Shown: positions 52,818 to 62,025, numbered from the stretch's first letter. The stretch: DNA of 64,000 bases from Tunicatimonas pelagia (GCF_030506325.1 NZ_CP120683.1:4663001-4727000), one strand, 5' to 3'. Program-made: numbers and translations. The notes: generated from the letters alone by a model not told the origin.

Positions 52818-53566
52818 AGCGGATAAAGAAATCGGTACATCTGGTCACGATGCTTATCATATTGGTGACTGCAATAGGAGCCACGGAGTATCGTCGTCAG
52901 CAGCGGGTGTGTACACAAATTAGTGTAGCTATTGAGCACGATGGTATTGAGTCTTTTGTGAGCGAGAGAGAAATACGTGGTCTGTTGCAGCAAGGCGAAA
53001 AATCGATTATCGGGCTGCCCCTAAATGGGTTAGAGTTAAAGCAACTGGAGCATCGAGTACTGGGAAATCCTTACGTAGAGTGGGCAAATGTGCATTACGA
53101 TTTGGAAGGAAAGGTACATGTTGCCGTACAGCAGAGCCGACCTATTGCCCGCATCATACACCCCAAATTGCCCGATGCTTACGTTAGCACTACTGGAAAG
53201 CTATTACCACTTTCGGGGCGACATACGGCGCGGGTAATGCTGGTAGGAGGTACGTTTATTCCAAAATTAATTAAAGGAGACTGGAACCAGGATAGCACCG
53301 GAAACCAGCTTCTTTCCTTAGCAAAGTATATTGAACAAGACGATTTCTGGCGGGCGCAAATTGCTCAAATGGATGTGAATCAACAGGGGGAAGTAACGCT
53401 TCATCCTCAGGTGGGTAAGCAAACAATTAAATTCGGAAAGCCCGATCAGATTGCTGAAAAGTTCGATAAGTTAGAATTATTTTACCAGCAGATTCTGCCC
53501 CGAAAAGGATGGAATTATTATAATGGGGTCAACCTGACCTATGAAAATCAAATTGTGTGTGACTAA
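52814..53566 (+). CDS. ftsQ: Cell division protein FtsQ/DivIB-like
   Basis: The 250-residue protein has a basic N-terminus, one membrane helix (HLVTMLIILVTAIGATEY) and an extracytoplasmic POTRA-like domain (FVSEREIRGLLQQGE, then LEHRVLGNPYVEWANVHYDLEGKVHVAVQQSRP, in parts). It then continues with a strand-rich tail. The call relies on topology, motif pattern and its place before ftsA. It overlaps murG by 4 nt (ATGA) and is followed by ftsA at 11 nt. Confidence 0.9.
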   Translation: MKRIKKSVHLVTMLIILVTAIGATEYRRQQRVCTQISVAIEHDGIESFVSEREIRGLLQQGEKSIIGLPLNGLELKQLEHRVLGNPYVEWANVHYDLEGKVHVAVQQSRPIARIIHPKLPDAYVSTTGKLLPLSGRHTARVMLVGGTFIPKLIKGDWNQDSTGNQLLSLAKYIEQDDFWRAQIAQMDVNQQGEVTLHPQVGKQTIKFGKPDQIAEKFDKLELFYQQILPRKGWNYYNGVNLTYENQIVCD

Positions 53567-53577
53567 CCAGTAAAACC

Positions 53578-54879
53578 ATGGACAACGATCAACCCGTAGT
53601 TGGACTAGATATCGGTACTACTAAAATCTGCGTTATTGTAGGCCGAAAGAATGAATACGGAAAACTAGAAGTGATGGGCATGGGTAAAGCCGTCTCCGAC
53701 GGTGTTATCCGAGGCATTGTCAGTAATATTGATAAAACTGTACAGGCAATCCAAAAGGCGGTTCAGCAAGCTGAAGAGCAGTCAGGAGTAGAAATTAATG
53801 TGGTGAACGTAGGCATTGCCGGGCAGCATATCCGTAGCTCGGTGCACCACGGTAGCATTACCCGTAACTCTTCCGAAGAGGAGATTACGGTAGGTGATGT
53901 AGAGCGGCTAACCCAGGATATGTACCGCATTGTAACCCCGCCCGGTTGCGAAATTATTCATGTAATGCCCCAGCACTACATCGTCGATTATGAGGAGGGG
54001 ATTATGGATCCAGTAGGCATGTCGGGCGTGAAGCTGGAAGCTGATTTCCATATTATCACCGCTCAGACCAACGCGATTAACAATGTCAATAAGTGCGTTC
54101 GTAAAGCGGGATTGGAAATAGATAATCTCATCCTCGAGCCTTTGGCTTCTAGCTTGGCGGTGCTTAGTGAGGAGGAAAAGAAAGCCGGAGTTTGCTTGGT
54201 AGATATTGGGGGCGGCACCACTGATATTGCTATTTTCCACGATGGTATTATTCGCCACACAGCCGTTATTCCATTTGGTGGGAATATTATTACGTCTGAT
54301 ATTAAGCAAGGCTGCTCCGTGCTGCACGAGCAAGCCGAACTACTTAAAGTGAAGTTTGGCCGGGCCATTGCCGAGGAAGCTAACATTAACGAAATTGTTT
54401 CTATTCGCGGATTGCGCGACCGTCCACCTCGAGAAATCTCGGTGAAGAACCTGGCTTACATTATTGAGGCTCGAGTGCAGGAAGTCTTTGAGTTAGTTCA
54501 TGCTGAGATTATTTCGTCGGGTTACGAAGATCGCCTGGCAGGAGGCATTGTTGTTACCGGCGGAGGTTCGCAACTGCGCCACATCAAGCAGCTTTGCGAG
54601 CTTATGTGCGCCACTGATGGCCGAATTGGTCATCCCAACGAATATCTAGGTAAAGGTAAGCCAGAAATAATTAAATCGCCCATGTACGCAACTGGGGTTG
54701 GCTTGGTGCTAGCGGGCTTTAAAGCGATTGACGAACGCAACTCTGAATACCTTCGTCACAAAAGCAGGCAAACCAACCAAGTTGTGCGAAAAGAACGACA
54801 AACTGGTTTTTCTTTCAGAGGTATATTGGAAAAGACCAAGAAAATATTGATTGATGACTTTAATGAGAAAGAATATTAA
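53578..54879 (+). CDS. ftsA: Cell division protein FtsA
   Basis: FtsA is the actin-like protein that tethers FtsZ to the membrane. The 433-residue protein has VVGLDIGTTKICVIVG, the nucleotide-binding ICLVDIGGGTTDIAIFHD (VCLVDIGGGTTD), the late GGIVVTGGGSQL, and a C-terminal amphipathic helix (GFSFRGILEKTKKIL) that serves as membrane-targeting sequence. Length is normal. It lies 11 nt after ftsQ and 43 nt before ftsZ. Confidence 0.97.
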   Translation: MDNDQPVVGLDIGTTKICVIVGRKNEYGKLEVMGMGKAVSDGVIRGIVSNIDKTVQAIQKAVQQAEEQSGVEINVVNVGIAGQHIRSSVHHGSITRNSSEEEITVGDVERLTQDMYRIVTPPGCEIIHVMPQHYIVDYEEGIMDPVGMSGVKLEADFHIITAQTNAINNVNKCVRKAGLEIDNLILEPLASSLAVLSEEEKKAGVCLVDIGGGTTDIAIFHDGIIRHTAVIPFGGNIITSDIKQGCSVLHEQAELLKVKFGRAIAEEANINEIVSIRGLRDRPPREISVKNLAYIIEARVQEVFELVHAEIISSGYEDRLAGGIVVTGGGSQLRHIKQLCELMCATDGRIGHPNEYLGKGKPEIIKSPMYATGVGLVLAGFKAIDERNSEYLRHKSRQTNQVVRKERQTGFSFRGILEKTKKILIDDFNEKEY

Positions 54880-54922
54880 TGTAGTTTTGGTATAACCCTA
54901 AACTACCCAAATCTCCACCGTT

Positions 54923-56359
54923 ATGAATAAGACATATAGTTTCGATCTACAGCCTCAGAACCCGTCTATCATCAAAGTGATTGGTGTCGGAGGCGGAGGT
55001 AGTAATGCTGTAAACCACATGTTTAACCAAGGTATTCGGGATGTAGAGTTTATTGTCTGCAATACCGATGTGCAGGCCTTACAAACCAGCCCGGTTCCTA
55101 ACAAGCTTCAGATAGGCATAGGACTCACCGAAGGACTGGGAGCGGGAGCGAATCCCGAAAAAGGCAAAGAAGCTGCTATTGAAAGCAAAGAAGATATTCG
55201 CGATTTACTAAGCGATAATACCAAGATGCTATTCATCACGGCCGGAATGGGCGGTGGAACCGGAACCGGAGCGGCTCCCGAAATTGCCCGAGTGGCTCGG
55301 GAGTTAGGTATTTTAACGGTGGGCATTGTTACCTCTCCGTTTAGCTTCGAGGGGCGTAAGAAAATGCGACTGGCGAACGAAGGGATTGCTGAACTGCGGG
55401 AAAGCTGTGATACCGTGCTGGTTATTTTAAACGATAAACTGCGGGAGACCTACAGTAACTTATCGCTGTCTAACGCTTTTGCCCAAGCCGATAATGTGCT
55501 GACGACGGCAGCCAAAAGCATTGCGGAAATTATCACCTTACCGGGTGACATTAACGTAGATTTTGAAGATGTAAAGACCGTAATGGCAAATTCCGGCGCA
55601 GCGGTGATGGGTTCAGCCAAAGTAGATGGAGACCATCGGGCCAAACGAGCCGCCGAAATGGCCTTGTCTTCTCCCTTGCTCGATAATGTGAATATTACCG
55701 GAGCGCAGCGCATTCTGCTATCGATTAAATCGGGTACGGAGAAGGAAATTCAGATGGACGAGCTGACCATTATTACTTCGTATATTCAGGATCAGGCCAG
55801 TGAGGAGATGGAGATGATTTTTGGCCATGGGGTTGATGAAACATTAGGCGAAAGCGTAATGGTGACTGTGATTGCCACTGGGTTTGATCAAGAAGATTCA
55901 AGCGAGCCAGAGGAGGATAGTAAGCAGATTATTGATCTGGAAACTAATAAGAAGGTACCTGAGAGCAACAATACAAATGAACCGGCTCCCGAGCATCGGT
56001 TTGAGCCTCCGGTGCAAAACTTTATAGCGGATGACCCTCAGCCTACCTACGAGTCTATTCAAGATGAACCGGAGGAAGAAGAAGAATTGATGCACGAAAT
56101 GAGTTCGCAGAAGCGACTGCTGATGGAGGAAGCCTATAAGCGAAAGCTGAAGTTGCAGGGGCGAAAAAGCATTAGCGCGCCCGATAGCGAACAAGATCAT
56201 TTTAAGAAGGAAGATTTTAACGAACCGGCTTACATGCGCCGTAATGTGCACTTGTACAGTGTCCCTTCTCACCAAGATCGTAATATATCGCGCTACTCGC
56301 TGGATGATGACAACAATATCGTCAGCAACAACCGCTTCCTGCACGATAACGTAGACTAA
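54923..56359 (+). CDS. ftsZ: Cell division protein FtsZ
   Basis: FtsZ is the tubulin-like GTPase of the division ring. Motifs are VGGGGSNAVNHM at about 22-33, the tubulin signature GGGTGTG at 110-116, NDKLRETYSNL and a conserved GDINVDFEDVK. After about residue 330 comes a long acidic, disordered linker and a C-terminal region with FNEPAYMRRNVHL, typical of Bacteroidota. Length is 478 residues. It is the last gene of the cluster; no clear terminator follows. Confidence 0.98.
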   Translation: MNKTYSFDLQPQNPSIIKVIGVGGGGSNAVNHMFNQGIRDVEFIVCNTDVQALQTSPVPNKLQIGIGLTEGLGAGANPEKGKEAAIESKEDIRDLLSDNTKMLFITAGMGGGTGTGAAPEIARVARELGILTVGIVTSPFSFEGRKKMRLANEGIAELRESCDTVLVILNDKLRETYSNLSLSNAFAQADNVLTTAAKSIAEIITLPGDINVDFEDVKTVMANSGAAVMGSAKVDGDHRAKRAAEMALSSPLLDNVNITGAQRILLSIKSGTEKEIQMDELTIITSYIQDQASEEMEMIFGHGVDETLGESVMVTVIATGFDQEDSSEPEEDSKQIIDLETNKKVPESNNTNEPAPEHRFEPPVQNFIADDPQPTYESIQDEPEEEEELMHEMSSQKRLLMEEAYKRKLKLQGRKSISAPDSEQDHFKKEDFNEPAYMRRNVHLYSVPSHQDRNISRYSLDDDNNIVSNNRFLHDNVD

Positions 56360-56434
56360 TAGTATGAAGAACGGAACGAATCGTGAATAGAAGAATTATT
56401 GGCCGAAAGCTTAAAGAAGCAAGACCAGATGACG

Positions 56435-56445
56435 GTCGCCGTGCG
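56435..56445. repeat. Weak GC palindrome after ftsZ
   Basis: TCGCCGTGCGA, in the 118-bp gap between ftsZ and the next gene, pairs TCGC with GCGA around a 3-nt loop. It shares the CGCCGTGCG core with the copy at 3221-3236, so it may be a diverged member of the same repeat family. Confidence 0.3.
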
Positions 56446-56477
56446 ATTGAGCGTCAGGATCGGCATCAAGAACTTTT

Positions 56478-57608
56478 TTAATTACGATTCCACCAACTAG
56501 TAGATGGCAGGTCAGGTGAGTTGACTATAAAAGTTTCGCCGATCTGGGGAGTGGTAACGGGTATTTGTAACTGCTGAGCCTTTACTGTTATCCGCTCTAC
56601 CGGATCAGTCCAAGCGTGCAGGGCGAGCCGGAACGCTCCCCAGTGGATAGGCATCAGTCGTTTGGCTTGCACATCTACCGCTGCTTGAGCCGATTCTTCG
56701 GGCATCATATGAATTTGCGCCCAGCGTTCATCGTACTGTCCACACTCCATCATAGCTAAATCAAACGGGCCGTAGCGTTCACCAACCTCCCTAAAGTGGG
56801 GGCCGTAGCCGCCATCGCCACTAAAATATAGATTGTCATTTTTACCCTGAATAATCCATGATCCCCAAAGGGTAGTGTTACGATCGGTGATCCCGCGACC
56901 AGAGAAGTGACGCGAGGGAGTAAATACTATCTTTAGATTTTCATGCTGAATTTCATCCCACCAGTTAAGTTCGTGAATAGCGTCTTCAGCTACGCCCCAG
57001 CGGCGTAAATGAGCACCCACTCCTAACGGAACGTAGAAATCTTTTACCTTCTCTTTTAGCATCTTTACCGAACCATAGTCCAGATGGTCGTAGTGATCGT
57101 GGGAGATGAGCACCGCATCAATCGGGGGAAGTTGCTCGATGCTGATAGGCAATTGCTCATTAAACCGACTGCCACCCAGCCACGGATGCGGAGCGGGAAC
57201 GTTGCCCAGCATAGGGTCGAGAAAAACTCGCAGCCCATCTATTTCTACCAGCACCGCCGAATGTCCGAACCAGGTAATCTGCGTTGGAGCATCGGCTGGG
57301 TCAACTAAGGATAAAGAATCTACCGACTCAACGGGGGGGAGAAAGTCTGGTACCCCGTTAGGAATGCCCTGGATGTAATCTCGTATTACCGAAAGAATAT
57401 TACCAAAACTCATATCCATTGAGGTAGGAATCAGATTGACGAACGTTCCGTCCTTATAATGATCTAATTGGGTAAATGATTCTTGCTGTTTGGATGTCGG
57501 TTTACCCCCGAATTCCGGGCTTAATTTAGTGAACATAAATCCTCCAATAAGTAGTACCAACAGTAGCGCGCCAACGGATAATCCGATCATCTTAAAAACT
57601 TTTTTCAT
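56478..57608 (-). CDS. Metallo-beta-lactamase-fold hydrolase, NAPE-PLD/UlaG-like
   Basis: The 376-residue protein has an N-terminal membrane anchor (MIGLSVGALLLVLLIGGFMF) and then the metallo-beta-lactamase fold: ITWFGHSAVLVEIDG, LISHDHYDHLDYGS (HxHxDH), FTPSRHFSGRG, YFSGDGGYG and PIHWGAF. The long N-terminal region and pattern resemble N-acyl-phosphatidylethanolamine phospholipase D and RomA-like lactonases; the substrate cannot be told. The frame is open to 57647, but ATG 57608 (MKKVFKMIGLS) is preferred. It is convergent with ftsZ. Confidence 0.88.
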   Translation of the reverse strand: MKKVFKMIGLSVGALLLVLLIGGFMFTKLSPEFGGKPTSKQQESFTQLDHYKDGTFVNLIPTSMDMSFGNILSVIRDYIQGIPNGVPDFLPPVESVDSLSLVDPADAPTQITWFGHSAVLVEIDGLRVFLDPMLGNVPAPHPWLGGSRFNEQLPISIEQLPPIDAVLISHDHYDHLDYGSVKMLKEKVKDFYVPLGVGAHLRRWGVAEDAIHELNWWDEIQHENLKIVFTPSRHFSGRGITDRNTTLWGSWIIQGKNDNLYFSGDGGYGPHFREVGERYGPFDLAMMECGQYDERWAQIHMMPEESAQAAVDVQAKRLMPIHWGAFRLALHAWTDPVERITVKAQQLQIPVTTPQIGETFIVNSPDLPSTSWWNRN

Positions 57609-57705
57609 AGCCAATAGAATATAAGTTAACCGACGAAGCCGAGACAATTATATTGAGTACAACGACAATTTATTTTGCTTGGCAAGGAAGGAAGTGTAAG
57701 TAGCT

Positions 57706-58251
57706 TCACTGAAAGGTATCACTGGTTTTTTCAGCAGTTAACTTTTCTGCTTGCTGCTCCAGCAGTTGCTGGTAAACTGAGTTTGTAATCTCTTCGTTAG
57801 AAAGATGACTATGAATGAACGCTAAGGTGGGCTTCTGGGGCAATACCTGCATTCCTAAGTAGTGCAGTACATCGGTCAAGTGGCTCAGGGCAAGATTCCC
57901 GCCGTGCATTCCCGCCGCCACTCCTACTAAGGCAGCCTTTTTTCCGGCCAAGCTACTGGGATAATCTAGCCCATCAATGAAAGCTTTAAGCACGCCTGGG
58001 AAGGAACCATTATATTCCGGCACAATAAACACAAAGCGATTGTTATCCTTCAGCACCTGCCGAAAAGCATTGAATTTTTCATTTTGCCCATTGTTTTCGT
58101 ACAAGGCTGTGGTTAGAAAATCAGCCGGTAGGTCAATCAAATCTAGCATTTGACTGGTTTCCCCTTTATCGCTCAAAAGGCGTTGGTAATAAGCGGCAAT
58201 GGTTCGAGAGTTGGCATCCCGGCGGTTAGTTCCGACAATAATCACAGTCAT
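57706..58251 (-). CDS. NADPH-dependent FMN reductase-like flavoprotein
   Basis: This 181-residue protein has the flavodoxin-like fold of the NADPH-dependent FMN reductase family: IIVGTNRRDANSRTIAAYY at the N-terminus, the typical PEYNGSFPGVLKAFIDGL, and KKAALVGVAAGMHGG. Such enzymes reduce FMN, quinones or azo compounds using NADPH. It lies 97 nt from the metallo-beta-lactamase gene on the same strand and diverges from the SRPBCC gene. Confidence 0.9.
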   Translation of the reverse strand: MTVIIVGTNRRDANSRTIAAYYQRLLSDKGETSQMLDLIDLPADFLTTALYENNGQNEKFNAFRQVLKDNNRFVFIVPEYNGSFPGVLKAFIDGLDYPSSLAGKKAALVGVAAGMHGGNLALSHLTDVLHYLGMQVLPQKPTLAFIHSHLSNEEITNSVYQQLLEQQAEKLTAEKTSDTFQ

Positions 58252-58325
58252 ACGTTCACAACGATCTTTCTACGGAAGATGTTCGGCTTCAAAACTATCT
58301 GCGGGTAGCAGAAGTTACCTCAACT

Positions 58326-58763
58326 ATGCGACTGACTATTCAAACTTCTGTGGAGCAAGATTATCAATCAGTAAAGCGAGGGTTTACGGAAGACTTGTTT
58401 TTGAAACTGAATCCGCCTTTCCCTCCGGTACAACTTAAGCGATTCGATGGGTCCAGTGAAGGTGATGTGGTAGAGCTAGAACTTAATTTTTTGCTATTTC
58501 GCCAAACCTGGCGTAGCCTGATTACCGAAGATGGAGAAACAGAGCAGGAGTGGTACTTTATTGATGAAGGTGTGAAGCTACCCTTCTTTCTAAAATACTG
58601 GAAACACCATCATCGGGTGCTTAAACGAGGTTCGGGGAGTCAGATTGTAGATGATATTCACTTCCGCTCGCCCTTCCTGCTCATGGATTTTCTTCTTTAT
58701 CCGGTACTGGGGTTGCAGTTTCTGTATCGGAAACCAGCCTATAAGAAGATATTCTCTACTTAA
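58326..58763 (+). CDS. SRPBCC-fold (START-like) protein
   Basis: This 145-residue protein resembles conserved Bacteroidota SRPBCC members with the pattern of beta strands and a C-terminal helix: IQTSVEQDYQSVKRGFTEDLFLKL near the start (in parts), then VELELNFLLFRQTWRSLI and the end DFLLYPVLGLQFLYRKPAYKKIF. The fold binds hydrophobic ligands; the ligand is unknown. It stands divergent from the flavoprotein gene and 61 nt before the phosphatase gene, so it may be cotranscribed with that. Confidence 0.65.
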   Translation: MRLTIQTSVEQDYQSVKRGFTEDLFLKLNPPFPPVQLKRFDGSSEGDVVELELNFLLFRQTWRSLITEDGETEQEWYFIDEGVKLPFFLKYWKHHHRVLKRGSGSQIVDDIHFRSPFLLMDFLLYPVLGLQFLYRKPAYKKIFST

Positions 58764-58824
58764 CTGAAGGAAAAACTTCTACCTTTAAGAGTAATTTACT
58801 ACCAAGCAAGGCGTAAGATACCAT

Positions 58825-59505
58825 ATGAAGCAATGGGTAATTACTGATATTCATGGCTGTGTTAAAACCTTTGAAGCGTTGCTCCAGCGCATTGGTTTTA
58901 ACCGTAGTGATGCTCTTTATCTGCTGGGCGACTATGTAGACCGAGGTCCCGATAGCAAAGGCGTATTAGAATTAGTAATGCAGCTTAGCCAGTCTAAGCA
59001 CAAAGTACACTGTCTACTGGGTAACCACGAGATCATGATGTTGCACGCTGTGCATAATTCTGGAACCAAGGCAGCGCGCCATTGGAAGAAGTATGTGGGG
59101 GGTGGCGAAACGCTTCGAAGCTTTCGGGCAGTAAAGCCACACGAAATTAGCGAGCACTACATTGAGTTTATTGCCAACATGGATCATTATTTTGAGGTAG
59201 GTAACTACATTTTGGTACACGCCGGACTAAATTTTGCGGTGCCTGATCCGCTGCAAGATAAAGAGGCAATGCTCTGGACGCGCGGACAGACGCATATTAA
59301 CCATGCTTGGCTCAATGGTCGCATTGTGGTGCACGGTCATACTCCTCAGCCTACGCAGCAGGTAATCCAAAATGTAGAGCGTATGGAGCAAAACCCAGTG
59401 GTAGATATTGATTGTGGCTGCGTTTATCCCCGTAATAACATGCATCATTTGTGCGCTTTAGAGCTCATCTCCCGCCAGTTAGTTTTTCAAAAAAATGTAG
59501 ACTAA
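58825..59505 (+). CDS. Metallophosphoesterase, PP2A/ApaH-like serine/threonine phosphatase
   Basis: The 226-residue enzyme has all the metal ligand motifs of the PPP family: VITDIHGC, LLGDYVDRGPDSKGV, LLGNHE, VHAGL and VVHGHTP. Such enzymes dephosphorylate proteins or hydrolyse Ap4A; the target is unknown. Length fits bacterial PPP phosphatases (about 220 residues). It precedes two ClbS-like genes at 58 nt. Confidence 0.93.
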   Translation: MKQWVITDIHGCVKTFEALLQRIGFNRSDALYLLGDYVDRGPDSKGVLELVMQLSQSKHKVHCLLGNHEIMMLHAVHNSGTKAARHWKKYVGGGETLRSFRAVKPHEISEHYIEFIANMDHYFEVGNYILVHAGLNFAVPDPLQDKEAMLWTRGQTHINHAWLNGRIVVHGHTPQPTQQVIQNVERMEQNPVVDIDCGCVYPRNNMHHLCALELISRQLVFQKNVD

Positions 59506-59563
59506 TAGGACATCTGGGCGGCCTACTTTATCGTAAACAATAGTAGGCAAGAACACCACTCTT

Positions 59564-60055
59564 ATGTCTACCAAGAGTACAGCCCACCACCAGCCTGAGA
59601 TAGCCGAGCACTTACTTGCTTTGCAAAAGAAAGTGAATGAAGTCATTGCTTTCTACCAGCAGGATTTGAATTTTACTACAATGGTATACGCCCTGTGGTC
59701 GGCCAAAGACATTTTGGGACACTTAGTATGCTGGCACGAAAGCTTTGCCCGTAACTTGGCTGATGTATCCGAAGGCCGAAAGCCCAACCCGTTGAAAGGC
59801 AAATTATCGGAAGTAAATCAGTTAGGAGTAGAGGCAAACCGTCTGTTTTCTATTGATGAGCTTATTGCTCGATTGAATATTGCCCAGCAGTTGATTGAGG
59901 AGCATATTTTTAATACGGAAGTGCAACGTATTCCTTACAAAAGAGGCACCCGCGACTACAGCCGACCGGAGCATTTGGAAATTGTAGTAGCTCATCTAAG
60001 ACGTCATCTGAAAGACCTCCACAAAATATACCATTTACGCTATGCCGAGACCTAA
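59564..60055 (+). CDS. ClbS/DfsB-like four-helix protein (first copy)
   Basis: The 163-residue protein appears to have the four-helix DinB/ClbS fold: LLALQKKVNEVIAFYQ, ALWSAKDILGHLVCWHESFARNLADV and VVAHLRRHLKDLHKIYHLRY. It is related to the second copy downstream, which is a clearer family match, and overlaps it by 14 nt. The family includes ClbS, which protects against colibactin by hydrolysing its cyclopropane; most members have unknown substrates. Because it is a divergent tandem paralogue, its role may differ. Confidence 0.65.
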   Translation: MSTKSTAHHQPEIAEHLLALQKKVNEVIAFYQQDLNFTTMVYALWSAKDILGHLVCWHESFARNLADVSEGRKPNPLKGKLSEVNQLGVEANRLFSIDELIARLNIAQQLIEEHIFNTEVQRIPYKRGTRDYSRPEHLEIVVAHLRRHLKDLHKIYHLRYAET

Positions 60056-60539
60056 AACAAAACCGGAACTGCAAAAACAAAGTCAGGAGAATTTTAAAAA
60101 ACTAAACGATTACGTAGCTGCTTTCTCGTCGGAAGAGCAGCAAGCTGAATTCCCTGGGGGAACCATGAACCGCAACATTCGGGATGTATTAGCTCATTTA
60201 CACCACTGGCACCTAATGTTTTTAGATTGGTATGAAGTAGGCACAAAAGGTGAGAAACCAGCCATACCTGCCCCGGGCTATACCTGGAAAACTACCCCAG
60301 AACTCAATAGAAAAATATGGGAAAAGTACCGGAAAATGGTTCTATCAGAAGTTCAGCAGAAACTGAAACAATCTCATGCAAAGGTGGAAAAAGTAATTGA
60401 GCAACATTCGGGCAAAGAGCTTTTTGAGAAAAAGCGGTATAAGTGGACAGGTAGTACTTCGCTGGGAGCGTATTTAATATCGGCCACTGCCAGTCACTAC
60501 GATTGGGCGTATAAGCTAATCAAGAAATGCAAAAAGTAG
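60042..60539 (+). CDS. ClbS/DfsB family protein (second copy)
   Basis: The 165-residue protein matches the ClbS/DfsB (DUF1706) pattern: MPRPKTKPELQKQSQENFKKL at the start (in parts), RNIRDVLAHLHHWHLMFLDWYEVG, PGYTWKTTPELNRKIWEKY and the final TASHYDWAYKLIKKCKK. The conserved Trp-rich TWK and the late ASHYDW fit. The family acts on reactive small molecules (ClbS on colibactin). It starts at ATG 60042 within the end of the first copy, a tandem pair of related proteins. Confidence 0.88.
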   Translation: MPRPKTKPELQKQSQENFKKLNDYVAAFSSEEQQAEFPGGTMNRNIRDVLAHLHHWHLMFLDWYEVGTKGEKPAIPAPGYTWKTTPELNRKIWEKYRKMVLSEVQQKLKQSHAKVEKVIEQHSGKELFEKKRYKWTGSTSLGAYLISATASHYDWAYKLIKKCKK

Positions 60540-60562
60540 CTGCCTATAATCCCGTAAGGTAG

Positions 60563-60751
60563 CTGTTTTTAATTAGCCTGGAACCGGAATTAAAACTTAC
60601 CAAAGTAGCTAGCCGAACATTTCCGAAACAGCATCAAACTAGCTTTTTGTGGGGTGCCGGAGTAGAGTGGCGGCCTGAAGCTGAAAGAATGCGTATTTTG
60701 GCAACGCCTTATATCCTTAGTAAGGAAAATACCCTGGCGGTTTACGAATAG
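60563..60751 (+). pseudogene. Possible remnant of an outer-membrane-protein-like gene
   Basis: A frame open from 60563 to a TAG at 60749-60751 reads EPELKLTKVASRTFPKQ, then SFLWGAGVEWRPEAER, MRILATPYILS, NTLAVYE. The alternating pattern resembles strands of a beta-barrel protein, but it lacks a start codon at the 5' side and has no neighbour to join. It may be the tail of a deleted gene; chance is also possible. Confidence 0.25.
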
Positions 60752-60800
60752 AAACGTAATTTGTAGGAACCTCATTAATGATGTTCCCATATGATAATAA

Positions 60801-61889
60801 TTATTCAGTCGCTTCGGCTTCTTCTAGCGTCGGATAATCAGTATACCCTTCTGGCCCTGGAGTGTAAAAGGTATCTTGATTAGGCTGCTGTAGTTCGGCA
60901 CCTTCTTTCATCCGGTGTACCAAATCGGGGTTCGCCAGAAACGGCCGGCCGAAAGCCACCAAGTGGCCCAAACCATCCTGTAGATCCTGCTCAGCTCGTT
61001 CGTGGTCGTAGCCTCCGCTAATGATAATAGTTCCACCAAAAGCGTCACGAATTTTCTCTTTAATCGAGCGGGGTACTTCTGGTGCCCCCATCGGCGAATG
61101 ATCCACAATATGAGTATAGGCTAAGTTTAATTTGCCTAATTCCTGAGCTAAATATTCGTAGGCTTCCTCTATACCCTCAAATGCTCCGGTATCATTGAAA
61201 ACACCGTAGGGTGATAGTCGAATACCTGTTCGTTCGGCACCGATAGCGTTAATTACGGCTTGGGCTACTTCCAGGGCAAATTTGGAGCGAGCTTCATGAG
61301 AACCGTTATAATCATTATCCAGCACGTTTACATTGGCATTCAGAAACTGCTCAATCAAGTAGCCATTGGCTGCGTGTAGTTCTACGCCGTCAAAACCAGC
61401 TTCAATAGCGTTTTTCGCGCTGGTCACATACGACTGCATCGCGGCTTGAATGTCTGACTCATTCATCAGTCGGGCAGCGGGGTAAGGCTGCGGGCCTTTT
61501 TCATCGGTATACATTTCTCCCTGTACTGGAGTGGTAGTGGTACCTACAACTTCGGCGCCCTCGGGCAAATTATACGGATGGCCTACTCGCCCAGTATGCA
61601 TTAACTGCATGAACATCTTTGCCCCACCTTGGTGGACTGCTTGCGTAACTTTCTTCCAGCCTTCGGTTTGCTCTGCTGAGAAAGCTCCCGGAATTCTGGG
61701 ATAGCCCAGGGCATTGGGAGATGGAGCTGTTCCTTCGGTAATAATTAGTCCGGCTCCGCTACGCTGTCCGTAGTATTCCGCCATTAAGTCATTGGGAATA
61801 TTATTGGTAGCCCGGTTTCGGGTCAAGGGAGCCATTACCGCTCGATTTTGCAATTCAATATTGCCTAGTGTAAAAGATTCAAAAAGCAT
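60801..61889 (-). CDS. NADH:flavin oxidoreductase, Old Yellow Enzyme family (alkene reductase, NemA-like)
   Basis: The 362-residue FMN enzyme has the OYE pattern: NRAVMAPLTRNRA at the start, QLMHTGRVGHP, the substrate pair His-Asn in VELHAANGYLIEQFLN, and HLVAFGRPFLANPDLV at the end. OYE enzymes reduce electrophilic alkenes with NAD(P)H and often serve detoxification. Nothing nearby shows its natural substrate. It stands alone on the minus strand. Confidence 0.95.
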   Translation of the reverse strand: MLFESFTLGNIELQNRAVMAPLTRNRATNNIPNDLMAEYYGQRSGAGLIITEGTAPSPNALGYPRIPGAFSAEQTEGWKKVTQAVHQGGAKMFMQLMHTGRVGHPYNLPEGAEVVGTTTTPVQGEMYTDEKGPQPYPAARLMNESDIQAAMQSYVTSAKNAIEAGFDGVELHAANGYLIEQFLNANVNVLDNDYNGSHEARSKFALEVAQAVINAIGAERTGIRLSPYGVFNDTGAFEGIEEAYEYLAQELGKLNLAYTHIVDHSPMGAPEVPRSIKEKIRDAFGGTIIISGGYDHERAEQDLQDGLGHLVAFGRPFLANPDLVHRMKEGAELQQPNQDTFYTPGPEGYTDYPTLEEAEATE

Positions 61890-61998
61890 AAATTCTATAG
61901 TTTTAAAAAATTTGTAATAACAACAATTCTATATACTACTTTCAGACCTTTTGGTTATTCATTAGTAAAAGAAAAAGCTTGAAGCAGGGGTGATGACG

Positions 61999-62025
61999 AA
62001 TGATTGATGAATAATGACTAATGGA
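61999..62025. repeat. Intergenic AT-rich repeat (AATGATTGATGA family)
   Basis: AATGATTGATGA at 61999-62010 is followed by ATGACTAATGGA at 62014-62025, matching the copy at 10437-10470, which has seven more bases between the blocks. It lies in the gap between the OYE and PhoD genes. Confidence 0.45.
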
